This document shows positions 1-10,226 of a stretch of 64,000 nucleotides of DNA, piece after piece. The translations under genes were made by a program, and so were the position numbers. The DNA lies in NCBI GenBank assembly GCA_020809705.1, contig CP085831.1, forward strand, positions 5,146,001 to 5,210,000, written 5' to 3'. The first letter of the stretch is position 1, and each line of letters opens with the position of its first letter. The notes beneath the pieces were generated by a model. It made no database searches. It was not told the DNA's origin and saw only the letters and a program-made list of their open reading frames with translations. The DNA comes from Calonectria ilicicola. Its lineage: Eukaryota; Ascomycota; Sordariomycetes; Hypocreales; Nectriaceae.

Positions 1-653
1 TTTGGAAAAGGTCGCAGAGAACCTCCCCAATTTCTCGGGACCCATACAGAGTAACAGCGATAGCAGCTCCTATCTTAGAATTAGATGACTGAGTCGATTG
101 TGTTGACATCCACTGGAGATCAAATTCAATCTGTTCTCGGATAAATAGCTCCAGTAGCTGAGTATCACGATGGTTTAATTTACCATATGTATAGTTGAAA
201 CACAAGGACCAGATTTCACCACCACTGCCTAGTGTAAGTGCCGTCCCAGGTGAGCATCTTTGTTCAACATCATCTGTCGTATTTATAGTAAACAGGGTCA
301 ATTTTTTTTTTTCAATTAGATTCCAATACACAGAGAAGTCCAATGTGGCCGTCACATACTGTTCCGAAACACACAGTTTCGGTCGTGTCATCAAGTATAA
401 CAGGTGCACTAACCCCACATGCGTAGTCAATCGTGGACGATGCTTGTGAAGGCTGTTGTGAATCGTAGGTCTCATGAAATAAAATGGCTTCGCTCCCCGT
501 GTATGCTTGCTCGTACGTGTCCACTGAACGGATCTGAGAGTGCACGTCCCATACTTGAAAACTTGGTAAAGGAGTTATTTGGCCCATGCTGGTAATCGAA
601 CTTGGCTGCTCCAGCCGCCTCTTCTTGTTTGAATGAAGATCTGATGCTGCCAT
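1..653 (-). CDS. SNF2-family helicase-like protein, N-terminal part only (runs off the window)
   Basis: The start codon is at 653 and the gene continues beyond base 1. The first exon (653 to about 360) has a basic patch (KKRRL) and ends near TVCFGT, which resembles the short segment in front of the helicase core of fungal SNF2/RAD5-like ATPases. A second open stretch (about 275 to 1) reads on with no stop; its end (AAIAVTLYGSREIGEVL) resembles the region before the catalytic core of the same proteins. The helicase motifs themselves lie outside the window. A GTATGT donor follows base 360, but the clearest acceptor (after base 274) does not match its phase. So either a non-consensus splice is used or the gene carries a small indel. 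The family call is from remembered motif style and is moderate; the reading direction is better supported. Confidence 0.45.
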
Positions 654-1504
654 TTTGCGTGTCGAAATCAGTGGTCGAGAGCAGTGAATGGTGGTCGTAC
701 TTGGAAATGCTAGAGCGGGATTGAGAGTGGCGGGAAGGATTAAGAGAAGAAAACAGCAAGATCACACTAATCCATGGCAGATGGCAGCGCAGCCTTTCTC
801 TCAAAGGCGCAAGTAGTTTTATTCGAGCCTCATGTGGAAAAAACGGAAAGAGAAAAGGAAAGAGCGCAGAAAGCGCTTAGTTGAAGTGGCGTGCACCTGC
901 TGCGAGGCAGTGTACTGCCTGAATACCACACCGCCTTACAAGTCGAGGCGGCCTCAAAAAGCGCATCTTGCGTGGTAAATATTACGAGGCAGTGCACGGC
1001 TTTTATGCCACGCTGCCTTGTGAGCTAGAGCCAACCAAAAACGCCCAACTTGTGCAGTACACGTGTGTCACAAGACAGTCTACTTCGTAAATGCGTTATT
1101 ATATGCTTGGGCCAAAACGCTTTCATGGGAGAGAGAGTAGCTAAAATAATAAAATATTAAAACTGGCTGCACTGTTTGTTTTATTTCGATTTCTTTTTAT
1201 CATTCGGTCGCGAGAATATCACATGTGGTGGGCCAGATTGTGTGTGGCAGTGCGATAAAATGCCCTTCTGTTGGCCAATTGTAAGGTTGGGTGGCGTTTG
1301 TCGGACCAAAGATGGACGTGTGTGTAACAAGGCGCCTTGTGCCAAGCATAATTGTAATTTCAAATCTCACCCTCTGACAGCCATGGTTATCATCCAATCA
1401 CTAATCATCCGAGGTTGCCGGAAAAATAAAAACACAAGCCACGCCCCCTTTTCCTTCGCAAAGTAGCGCACTGCACATTGCTGCTTCCCCCCAGCTTGCC
1501 CACC
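654..1504. other. Intergenic: divergent upstream region of the SNF2-like gene and the NLR gene
   Basis: I find no convincing gene. Open frames on both strands here are short and overlap each other. The stretch holds an imperfect direct duplication (904-1060) and an AT-rich segment around 1140-1200. Confidence 0.5.
904..1060. repeat. Imperfect direct duplication, period 82 bases
   Basis: Two copies begin with GAGGCAGTG at 904 and 986. About 70 bases can be aligned without gaps, sharing blocks such as GCCTT and CAAAAA. Most differences are C/T or A/G transitions, as expected from RIP-like or deamination decay of a duplicated sequence. Confidence 0.45.
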
Positions 1505-4500
1505 ATGGGTTACGAACTCATCAAAACGGCATGCGAGCGATTCCAGCGGCAACTAAGTGAAGAAGACAACCACAAAATACAAGCAACCCAAGGTGTAGAT
1601 GATGTCAGACACGCAATTCGGCAAATAGAAAGCCATCTAGCTACACGTCAAAGCCTGCGAAATCTTGGGCGATTGACCCCGTTTTTGAATGCTATCGAGC
1701 GTTTGTCGACCCCCATTGATGTCCTTTGCAACGGAACGCCTTTCCTTCCATATGCATGGGTAAGTCAGGGATACATTAGCTTTATAAAAATGAAGACTGC
1801 AATTCTAATTCATGTTGCGTTGGGCCTCTACAGGCGCCTCTGAAACTCATTCTCCAAGTTGGTGACAGGACCCACCATCCCAACTAATGCATCGTTTGAC
1901 TGATATTTCTTTTTCATCCAGGTAGTTCAACACCATGTACATGCTTTGGACAAAATTCTGTCATCATACGGAAGTATCGGAGCGGCATTGCCTCGTTTCT
2001 CTCGCTATAGCGACGCATTTCCCAACAATTATGAATTCCAACACCTGTTAGCTCACCTATACGAAGATATAATTGAATTCCATAGTCGCGCATATCGTCT
2101 CCTACAAAAGCCAGGTATTTGAGATTTGATTCAACTATGAACCTTTCCTGATATCATCTGTAGGTTGGAAGATCTTCTTCCTATCTGGCTGGGGTCGATT
2201 TGAGCATCAATTCGAGGCTCTCCTCCAGAATATTTCCCAAGCTAGCGACTTGATTGATAAGGAAGCGTCAGCAATCCATATCATTCAATCTCAAGAATGG
2301 AGGAAAAGATCAATGGAAGATGCCATGATTCGAGAAAAGAGATGGGAGTCCGAGCAGCGCGAAGCAGTGTTCAGATGGCTTGAACTAGGTGACACGAAAT
2401 CCAAGCACGAAGACAAACTAGAGTTTCTGCGTGGTCATTGCCACGAGGGAACCTCTCATTGGATTACAAATTCATCAAAGGTTAGATCATGGCTTCAATA
2501 TGGAAGAGGCAATCCGGTTCTGTGGTTGCACGGAAAGCCTGGCTCTGGTACGTTTATATACTTTGGTTGCATGCAGGACACTGCGGTTAATCGTCACAGG
2601 AAAATCCATATTATGTTCTCAATTGATTTATTTCTTGCGGTCTGATCCTAATAGGAAATGCTTATTCTTCTTTTACGACTTTCACACTGCAAGCTATGGA
2701 GTCACAGCTCAGATTCTAAAATTCCTTTGCGTCCAAATGATTATGCTTTCTCCGGATTCGGCATCATTTTTGTACGACGAATGTATTGTCGCTGGCAAAA
2801 CTCCCTCGCTCTCATTTCTCAAAACGATTGTTCCGAAACTTTTCACTGCCTTCAAAGATATCTGCATCATTATTGATGGCATTGACGAAGTTGAGCATCA
2901 ACAACACCGCGAGTTAATAAAGACTCTAGTACAATTGATAGAGTCACAGAACAACTGCAGGCTGTTATTTTCGAGTCAGGATATTCCAAGCATCAGTGCA
3001 AACCTAAAAAAGAAACCGGCCCTTTTCATCGGGGCGGAATCGTCATCGGTTGCAAAAGACATCAACATTATCGTCAAAGCGTCTCTCAGCGAAATAAATG
3101 ATATAAATTTAGGTATTATTCCAGAAGAGGTTTTGACAAGGGTTGGAGATTTGATCCTCGAAAAGGCACAAGGTTTGTAAGAATTTTGTCACAGAAAGGT
3201 TCCCGGTTGATTAACGAAATCAGGAATGTTCCTTTGGGTTCATCTTGTATTAAATTTTCTGAAGATGTCTTCAAACCAACATGAGCTTCTTACCAATGTC
3301 GACGGTCTCCCAAACGATCTTGCTGAGGCGTAAACATCCCCATTCTTGTTTCTTTTCGGTTCTCTAATAACATATAATTAGCTATGGTAAAATATTCACC
3401 AGCATTGCCAGTCGTTCTTCAAATGATATGTCGAAACAACTTCGTATTTTTAGGTGGATGTTATTTTCCAAAGGAAATCGACCGCTTCGAAAATACGAAT
3501 TGCGTCTTGCAATGGCGTTAACCACTCAAACTGACACCATCGATGCAACTACCATCCCATTTCCAAATGCTCTCGACATTTGCAAACCTTTTATAGAAGA
3601 TGGTCCCGGAGGTTCGGTAGTGCTCATCCACTCAACTGTAACACAGTAAGCAATGAGCTCGCTTAATCTCTGAATCAGATCTAATGACCCAATCGCATAG
3701 TTTTCTCACTGAATACCTTAATGGTCCTCTCATTAATGCAATGGATGCCCATCGTGACATTTCATTTGCCTGCCTTTCTCAATTGAGACAAAGTTTTTGT
3801 CTTGTTGAACAACACTCAGATCCTACACTACTTCGGAGTCGCGTTTGTTGGGGATTTCATGGGTTACTATCGTATGCAAACGAATACGGATTTGAACATG
3901 TCCTCGATTATCTGAATCAGTTGCATGACTCTGAGTTGATTGATACATCCCCAGTGCTACATCAACTCTTAGCACTATGCAGTGAGTATAACCAGCATTC
4001 AGGTGCCCCAGCAAACCAGCACATGTTCAATACAAACCCAGAATTACACGACAGCCGTCTAAGATGTCTTGAGAAGTTCCCGGACATACGGCGGCTATTC
4101 ATGAATATTTTACAATCGGCAAAACAAACGAACTACACAAACGGTACGACCAGTGTTGCAGAATTATTTTCTAATAATCCATCCCTATACTAACCGATCC
4201 GTGATAGCACTTTCTATAGAGGACACAGATCCGACAATCTTTTGCTCGATACAACAGGAATACCGTAAAGCTGTGGTAGATTTGATGACCCAAAGCTCCT
4301 GTACGGGGTTATCGCAAGCAGAACTCGGAGCGTTCAAGGCAGAGCATGGTCCATCCGCGTTCATGTGTGGTATCCGCGGATGCGACAGATCTGTGGTTGG
4401 CTACCCGTCAGCCACTCGCTTAAAAGATCATGAATATCAACACCGAGGCACCCTGAAATGCCCAGAAAAAAACTGTCCGTACAAGGTCGATTTCACGTCT

Positions 4501-4902
4501 TCGAGGCGGCTTAAGGATCATAAACGAAAATGGCACCCTGCACCGGGGATGGTGCGGATCCCACAACGAATCCAGAAAAGACCTACAAAAAAACGAAGAC
4601 GATCGCCAGAAGCCTCGCCAGCTCCGACCACTGAAAGCGCGAGCCGGTCTGGCCATACGCCAGATTTTCAGGCGAGGACTCCAACTCTACAGGCAATTAA
4701 GATCATGGATGCCATGGATCTTCCACCTCCGGTCCTAGATCAATTAAGCAATATGCCTGCCGAAGTTAAAAAGTGGGGTGACTTGAAAATGTGGTGTAGC
4801 CAAAACAAAGTTGCTCAACGTATTCGAAACCAGCTAGCAGCTATTCAGCAAAAGCAGTTCAGCCTTTTATTACAGAAAAGAAATATGATACCTCAACAGT
4901 AG
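1505..4902 (+). CDS. NACHT NTPase (NLR/STAND) with C-terminal C2H2 zinc fingers
   Basis: Nine exons: 1505-1759, 1834-1857, 1922-2114, 2164-2547, 2600-3172, 3224-3329, 3382-3645, 3701-4143, 4208-4902, giving 978 codons. Residues 1-230 resemble the helical N-terminal region (DUF7708 type) of fungal STAND proteins. The Walker A motif GKPGSGKS lies near residues 281-288, split by an intron, and a Walker B-like IIIDGIDEV lies near 375. The C-terminus has two CxxxxC...H...H modules near residues 799-858, then a basic stretch (KKRRR) and a Gln-rich tail. Fungal NLRs usually end in ankyrin, WD or TPR repeats, so zinc fingers suggest a nucleic-acid or protein-binding sensor. A TAG at 4900-4902 ends the frame, but the same frame stays open for 65 more codons to 5100. 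The 4144-4207 intron has an alternative in-phase acceptor ending at 4219. Start chosen for its CACCATGG context. The role in allorecognition or self/non-self surveillance is inferred from the family. Confidence 0.8.
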
Positions 4903-5100
4903 CAACAACCTATCCAGGCAATTACAGCGCCAAATAATATGGAATTCCAAAATATGTTACAAAGTTTAACCCCTGAGCAAAGGTCGCAAGTTTCAAGTAT
5001 GCCCGCAGAGAAGTTGAACGAGATGCTGCAAAGATGGCAAAGTCATAAACAAGAACGAATTAATTCGCATGCAAATGCGGATACACAAGAGAATAGCTAA
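4900..5100 (+). other. Amber codon and open in-frame extension of the NLR gene
   Basis: The TAG at 4900-4902 is preceded by CAACAG and followed by CAACAA. The frame then runs 65 codons to TAA at 5098-5100. The extension repeats a motif found before the stop: MPAEVKKWGDLKMW before and MPAEKLNEMLQRW after. It therefore looks like genuine former, or read-through, coding sequence. A single CAG-to-TAG change would explain it. UAG-CAA also partly resembles the UAG-CAR-YYA leaky-stop context. Confidence 0.7.
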
Positions 5101-5923
5101 GAGTTTAATGATTAGGATAAAAGATTTATATATTTCTTAACCTTAGTGTTAGCAATATAAGCTACCTTAGAGTATTCCTAATATATTAGAATAGCTTTAC
5201 CTTATTCGGATGTCCTTTAGTCCAGACCCTGTTTGGAAGGGCGGGCCCAGGTCACCTGAACTTCCGACCCAGGCAGCTCCCAGGTAGGTCGGTTTGGGTC
5301 ATAACACAGAAAGCCCACAGATCTGCTAAAAGTACTGAAGCACGACGATAAATTCTACACAGGAACTACTTAGGAGCTACTTATTATATGCCCAGGTCGG
5401 CTTAGAACATACTCAGGTTGACTCAGGAGCTGCTCAGATTAAAGCCGCGTTAGCTCTGGCACTTGCACGAGAGGGTAAAATATCAATGTCGAGACTCGTA
5501 CGACATATAATGTGTTATGGCAAGATATATTTCGAGCCAAGACTCTCCAACTGTGTATAAAACCGCATTGGTTCCTCCATCACCATCGAAGCTTTTACCA
5601 AGTCACTGCCATTGGGATTGGGCCGAGTTCCGCGAGATTATCAAGCTCAGGCAAGCATTATGGAGAGACGCAAGAGAAATGAAGCCGCAAATCTGGAAAT
5701 CTTTGATTAATTCAAATCTGGTTTACTACAACATTGGAAGGAAGATGATCACAAGGGAGATGCTTTCATGGTTGAACTGTAACTTTGATGAGAAGACGAA
5801 AATCAGGCTGGTTTGAACAATGACAACGACAACAGGAATTCTGTATTGTACGGTATTATCTGAATGAAGTAATGATCAAATGACAATCTAACAGACTATT
5901 ACTAAGAAAAAATCCCAAACTCT
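5101..5923. other. Intergenic region between the NLR gene and the T5orf172 gene
   Basis: AT-rich 3' flank of the NLR (5100-5215), then a patch of short repeated CCCAGGT/CAGGTCGG-like words (about 5240-5440) with a GACCCA...TGGGTC inverted repeat (about 5264-5299). Apart from the doubtful frame at 5517-5816, nothing gene-like is seen. Confidence 0.4.
5517..5816 (+). CDS. Doubtful small hypothetical protein (99 aa)
   Basis: A 99-codon frame starting at ATG 5517 (MARYISSQDS), with a basic, Trp-containing C-terminal half. No motif is recognised. It may be chance, or the last exon of a gene with unseen upstream exons. It lies tail to tail with the gene at 5924-7726. Confidence 0.2.
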   Translation: MARYISSQDSPTVYKTALVPPSPSKLLPSHCHWDWAEFREIIKLRQALWRDAREMKPQIWKSLINSNLVYYNIGRKMITREMLSWLNCNFDEKTKIRLV

Positions 5924-7726
5924 TCAAGCATGCATAGCAGTAACTGTGTCCCTTCCCATGCTTGAGTGTATGCTCTGTGCCTTCACCTTACCGTAAGACA
6001 CAGTATCAACACCATCTCTCCCATCCCGAAAGGCTTTCTCTACTGTATCCTTCAAAGCTAAGTAGTTACGAGGCCGATCCTCTCTCATTGAGTTCCTTCC
6101 CGCTTTGACGTCCTCAGGAATCATACTCCAAAGTAGCCCAACAGTCATGTCCTCGGCATCGAACTGAGAGCTGGTAATTGGCGCAGCAGCTTCGTTTTTT
6201 ATCCGGAGAACACCCTTTTCTTCATTCTCAGGATGAGACCTGCGTGACCTGGTGATTTTTCCCCACAAGTTCTTTGCCATATTCCCGGCCCAAGATTTCC
6301 TTCGGCGATGTCCTGGGCCCATCTTGATCTGATCCATGGATCGGTCCAAACTTGTCCGGCTCCGGGGAAAGGCCTCGCCAGAGACCTTGTATGAGGACTC
6401 GGTTACGACTGTCATTTTTGTGACAGTAGTTGTGACGTCCATTACTTCCTTCAAGTTGGCTTCGAATTTAACAGATCGCCTCTCCTTGGCCATGCGCATT
6501 TCCATCTTGTTGGAGGAGAAATTCTGCATGGATTTGATGACTTTGTCTCCGAGCGGCGAGATCCTTATCAGACCACCCTGCATAGTGTATCCGGGGAGTT
6601 GGACAAATTTCTCCATAGTCTTGACTGTATCACAGACATGTTCTTTGGAGGCCTTGAACCATCCCGTGTGTGCGTTTCCACATTTTTCACACTGACTGAT
6701 GGAAATATTATGATGCTGGAGCAGGACTTGAGCGAGTTTCCCGGCCTTGAAGGCTCCATGGAAAGGCCCACCAGAGGTCTGGTATATAACTTTTGCAGAC
6801 GTTCCATAGCAATCATTATCCTGATGCAGCCCGGAACTAGCGTCTTTGTTCGAGGAGCCGATCTTGAAGAGCCCGTCGATTTCTCGGTGTTCAAGGACAT
6901 ATACCACACCTTCGGCATTTTCCTCGGGTGTTAGATGTCGGTACAGCTCCTTCATCACTGGGGAGTCGTCCCGTAGTGATCCCGAGCGCTTCAGGCTAGC
7001 CAAGCCAAGGCCAATGATATCCTGACTTCTTCCATCCACATTATTGTAATCGCTTTCAGTCGCATCGTTGTCGTTGTTCATATTGATGCTTATTATCGAA
7101 AGGTCATCAGCCAATGTGTCAACCGGTTTGAAATGCTCCATCTCTTCCACTGTTGGCTGTGGATGTACGTTTCCATTAACGGCAGTAACTGGGGGCGAGA
7201 TGATGATTTCACAATCAGGTTGGTTCACGCCCTCCACTTCTCCCGTCCCATCCTCCTTCTCGACGATAACAAGGCCTATTGAGCCCTGCTTCTTCCAATC
7301 ACGAAACTTTGCCCGGAGCAAACCATCGTAATGCTGCCAACAGTGTGTCGCAGCCAGGAACTCCTCAATATCGTCATAAAATTTGTCGTCATTTGGACAT
7401 TCGGTCAAATTTTTAAACGATGCTAGTAGGTCTTTGATCCGTTGCTCTTTGGCAGGGAGCATCTCCTTGCTGGCAATCGAATGTCTGCATCGTTCCTGGG
7501 TGGCTCTGGCACGTGCTGGGCAAAATTTGAAGTCTGAACGTTCTGGATTAGGGTCAACGTCAATACCCTCGAGTAGAGTTGCGAGATTTCTGAGGACTGG
7601 GTTCGTTATCGTGTGTTCTGTCGTCATGTTTGGGCTGAAAATTTGAGGTAAAGATTCATGAGCCTCAAATCCATGATATGAGTGTTGTCGGGCTTTAATA
7701 CTGCCTTGACTCTGTTGGCTCCCCAC
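5924..7726 (-). CDS. T5orf172-domain protein (GIY-YIG-like fold)
   Basis: A single exon of 600 codons; M34 (7627) is an alternative start. Residues about 272-375 fit the T5orf172/MUG113 domain: a YVLEH strand, the FKIGSS turn, a GPFHGAFKAGKLAQ helix, and a CEKCGNAHTGWFKAS segment with a CxxC. The domain is related to GIY-YIG nucleases and is common as a solitary module in filamentous fungi, usually with unknown function. The region between residues 110 and 270 is acidic and low in structure. The C-terminal third is basic (RRRKSW, RSRRSHP), consistent with nuclear localisation or DNA binding. No signal peptide or membrane segment. The family call is good; the molecular role is not known. Confidence 0.75.
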   Translation of the reverse strand: MGSQQSQGSIKARQHSYHGFEAHESLPQIFSPNMTTEHTITNPVLRNLATLLEGIDVDPNPERSDFKFCPARARATQERCRHSIASKEMLPAKEQRIKDLLASFKNLTECPNDDKFYDDIEEFLAATHCWQHYDGLLRAKFRDWKKQGSIGLVIVEKEDGTGEVEGVNQPDCEIIISPPVTAVNGNVHPQPTVEEMEHFKPVDTLADDLSIISINMNNDNDATESDYNNVDGRSQDIIGLGLASLKRSGSLRDDSPVMKELYRHLTPEENAEGVVYVLEHREIDGLFKIGSSNKDASSGLHQDNDCYGTSAKVIYQTSGGPFHGAFKAGKLAQVLLQHHNISISQCEKCGNAHTGWFKASKEHVCDTVKTMEKFVQLPGYTMQGGLIRISPLGDKVIKSMQNFSSNKMEMRMAKERRSVKFEANLKEVMDVTTTVTKMTVVTESSYKVSGEAFPRSRTSLDRSMDQIKMGPGHRRRKSWAGNMAKNLWGKITRSRRSHPENEEKGVLRIKNEAAAPITSSQFDAEDMTVGLLWSMIPEDVKAGRNSMREDRPRNYLALKDTVEKAFRDGRDGVDTVSYGKVKAQSIHSSMGRDTVTAMHA

Positions 7727-9569
7727 CCACGTAGCAGTGTTTTATGTCACTGTGCTATTGGCTATTTTTTATGCAGTTAGTCCCCCCTGCATATGAGGCA
7801 ACATTTGAAGGATGCAAAGCGGAAATAATTTTCGAGGTTGAAAGACCGAAAACAAGAAATTCGATCTTAGGTTTTTCTTTAATAGCATCACAGTAATTTC
7901 AGAACCTGTTGATCACAGCCGCGCAAGACTTCAAACCACAGTTTCTCAGGAACATAATTAGAACCTCTTCTTACCCTGGAGGATTGTGCTCGTTCATAAT
8001 AGTTGCACAATCATATGATTGAGCAGGGTACGTGCACAACAGAGGCCAGCACCACTAAACCCAACTCGGCCAGGTTCGCAGAGCCACTACTGTTAGTGGT
8101 TAGCTTGCCTTGCTGGTTCGCTCGGCGGCTACAAGCCGACTTCCGAGCCCCACTAAGGCCAACTCTTGCCGCTAAGTTCGGGAACAAATCTCAAGCAGAC
8201 ACACATTACAGTGCGAGCATCAATGTACAGTCATGTTACAAGGCTTCAAACATGAGACCTCAGCATGATGAAGTGCAAAATATGATGCAGGAAAAAAAAT
8301 GCTTCTCGCTTGCATCACAGCCTAGGCTAGCCCATGCAAAACACTGACGCTATTGTGTTTGAGTAAATCTTTCACTAGCAGAAAGGTTGACTAACTGCTT
8401 TATCGAAGTATTCACGGGGAAAATAGTGCAGCTTGGCCTAACTGCTGCCCAACCTCCCCACAAACTCCCTCTTTTCCACGTTGTCCACGATCATCGCCAA
8501 CAACACCAGGTGAGGCTTTGCCGCTAGGCCCGCCACACGTTCGCCTTGTCGCCGCGTGATTACCCCCTTTACGTGCAGGATCCATATTATACTCCAGAGG
8601 GAATAATCACCTGCAGTCGAGACCTTTCCATTGACACGACGCTCGACTCAAACTGGGGTTATAGCGGACCACGTTCGATGGCACCATGAGGGGAGATGAC
8701 TGGCAGATAGCTGGAGTGAAATGTAGACTGTCCTGACGTTCTGTAATTTGTGAGACCTAAAAAAAAAAGATGAAATTCTTAATATTTGCCAGTATTCGTC
8801 GAAATGGTAACCGGGAGCTGTAAGGCTATGGATGGCTACAGTTTTGAGCGAAAACTCCGTACTTCGATCCATCGGTATCACAAACGACTGGCCCCATCAC
8901 ACCGACCCGATCGCGACTAAAAAGTTTGACCCAACAAGCAATACCATTATTTTTGATGCACGTGTCTGAACCCATCCACGTTGTCCTCCTTCTACGTGGC
9001 TGGCCACCCGCTCGCTGACGATTTGCCACTAACATGCTACTTGAGCTAGTTCCTGAGACTAATTGAAACCGTATTAAACGCTACTGAGATGTTTTCTAAT
9101 CGACTCGCTGATGTCATGTTTCTGCCACTGGTGGACCCATCGATCACGCGGCCATCGCGCTTGCTAGAGAACCCTTAACGCGGATCGCCGTTCTGATGTC
9201 AATCGCCTTTCAGACAGGGTGTGCCTGTCGAGATAATCCGTCTCAAATCCAAAGTGAAACACATAAAAAAAACATTAATGTAGTTGGCCAATTTCTGGCC
9301 TTTCTGCCGCTGTACGGGCTGTCGTTGCCCAATGAAGTTGGGCTACATCACTGGTGGTGTAATGAGGCCAACTCATCTGGTGCGGAGAAAAACGCAAGTG
9401 AAATTAGTTTTGCTCCAATCGTAGGACCTTCTGCCAACGCCAGAGCCACGTCATCGGTTTCGGCTCTGCGATCATCATCACACGCTTTTCTCTTAAAGCT
9501 TCTACTTCCTTTTGTCAAGTTAATTCAAGCTCACATTTTATCTCAAAGAACCTTCTTCAAATATTCAAA
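7727..9569. other. Gene-poor region, 1.84 kb
   Basis: Promoter side of the T5orf172 gene at the left and of the 9570 gene at the right. The middle (8030-8200) is GC-richer with a small CGGCT-aca-AGCCG hairpin. Frames of 60-115 codons on both strands have no recognisable domains. A decayed mobile element is possible but no terminal repeats or transposase words are visible. Confidence 0.35.
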
Positions 9570-10226
9570 ATGGCCACCTGTAAAGTCTATGAGCCGGAAA
9601 CAAGCAACACTGCGATTAAGCAGAAACGAACGGCGTTGTATGTTGACTCGGGTGGCGAGGCTCTGTACAAGGTCATCGATATTCAATTTGTTAATTATGA
9701 GTGGATCCACATTGCATCATGGCGGAACGACACAGATCAGACCAATGAATACGAGCACACGTTCCAAAAAGCTTTTTCCATGACCGGTGGCGAAGAGCTA
9801 AACGCTGTATGGAACTTCAAGGATATACTAAAGGGACTCTCCTTTGTCATCGACTACTCAATTTCCACTATTACCGAGGATTTTGTCTCTCCAAATACAA
9901 GCAACAAAATGATTATCAGGGTCGGGCCCAATTCTTCCGTCCACCTCTACATGAAAAGATACACGCTAAAACTCATTGCGTGGTTCCAACTTAACGTAGG
10001 GGACAAGTTATGGACTGTCGGCAGAGGGGACGGTGCCGAAGCGGCGACCTTTGAGGCAACTGTGGAAATCGACGCCAGCGACTATCTTACCACAAGAAAT
10101 ACGCTCTATGGTTCAGCAAGCGTCAACGTCCCTCCAGCATCAAATATTCAAGCACCGACGGAAATTAGGCAGTTTCAGAATTGCACAGAAAAATGCCAGA
10201 ATTACCTCTTCGGTCGCCGCGCCTAG
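9570..10226 (+). CDS. Hypothetical soluble protein (218 aa), possibly aerolysin-like beta fold
   Basis: One exon, starting at 9570 in the context TCAAAATGGC, with no signal peptide and no membrane segment. The middle is rich in alternating beta-strand patterns with many Ser/Thr/Asn. It carries a VGPNSSVHLYMKRY segment followed by Trp-Phe strands, recalling the elongated beta domain of aerolysin/ETX-MTX2-type pore-forming proteins. That resemblance is weak and rests on pattern only. The C-terminal 30 residues hold two Cys. There are no metabolic neighbours: both flanks are long non-coding stretches. The open frame is very likely a real gene; its function is unknown. Confidence 0.5.
   Translation: MATCKVYEPETSNTAIKQKRTALYVDSGGEALYKVIDIQFVNYEWIHIASWRNDTDQTNEYEHTFQKAFSMTGGEELNAVWNFKDILKGLSFVIDYSISTITEDFVSPNTSNKMIIRVGPNSSVHLYMKRYTLKLIAWFQLNVGDKLWTVGRGDGAEAATFEATVEIDASDYLTTRNTLYGSASVNVPPASNIQAPTEIRQFQNCTEKCQNYLFGRRA

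Noticed and set aside
472..804. 110-codon minus-strand frame overlapping the SNF2-like first exon
   Set aside because: Out of phase with the exon that shows family-like motifs; low-complexity Ser/Arg-rich composition.
8040..8200. Possible tRNA-like or hairpin RNA element with GGTTCG words
   Set aside because: No cloverleaf can be drawn; only one five-pair stem is present.
7727..9569. Decayed transposable element
   Set aside because: No terminal repeats, target-site duplication or transposase-like frame could be seen.
9196..9783. 195-codon plus-strand frame overlapping the 9570 gene
   Set aside because: Out of phase with the better-supported gene, and its 5' part reads as promoter-like sequence.
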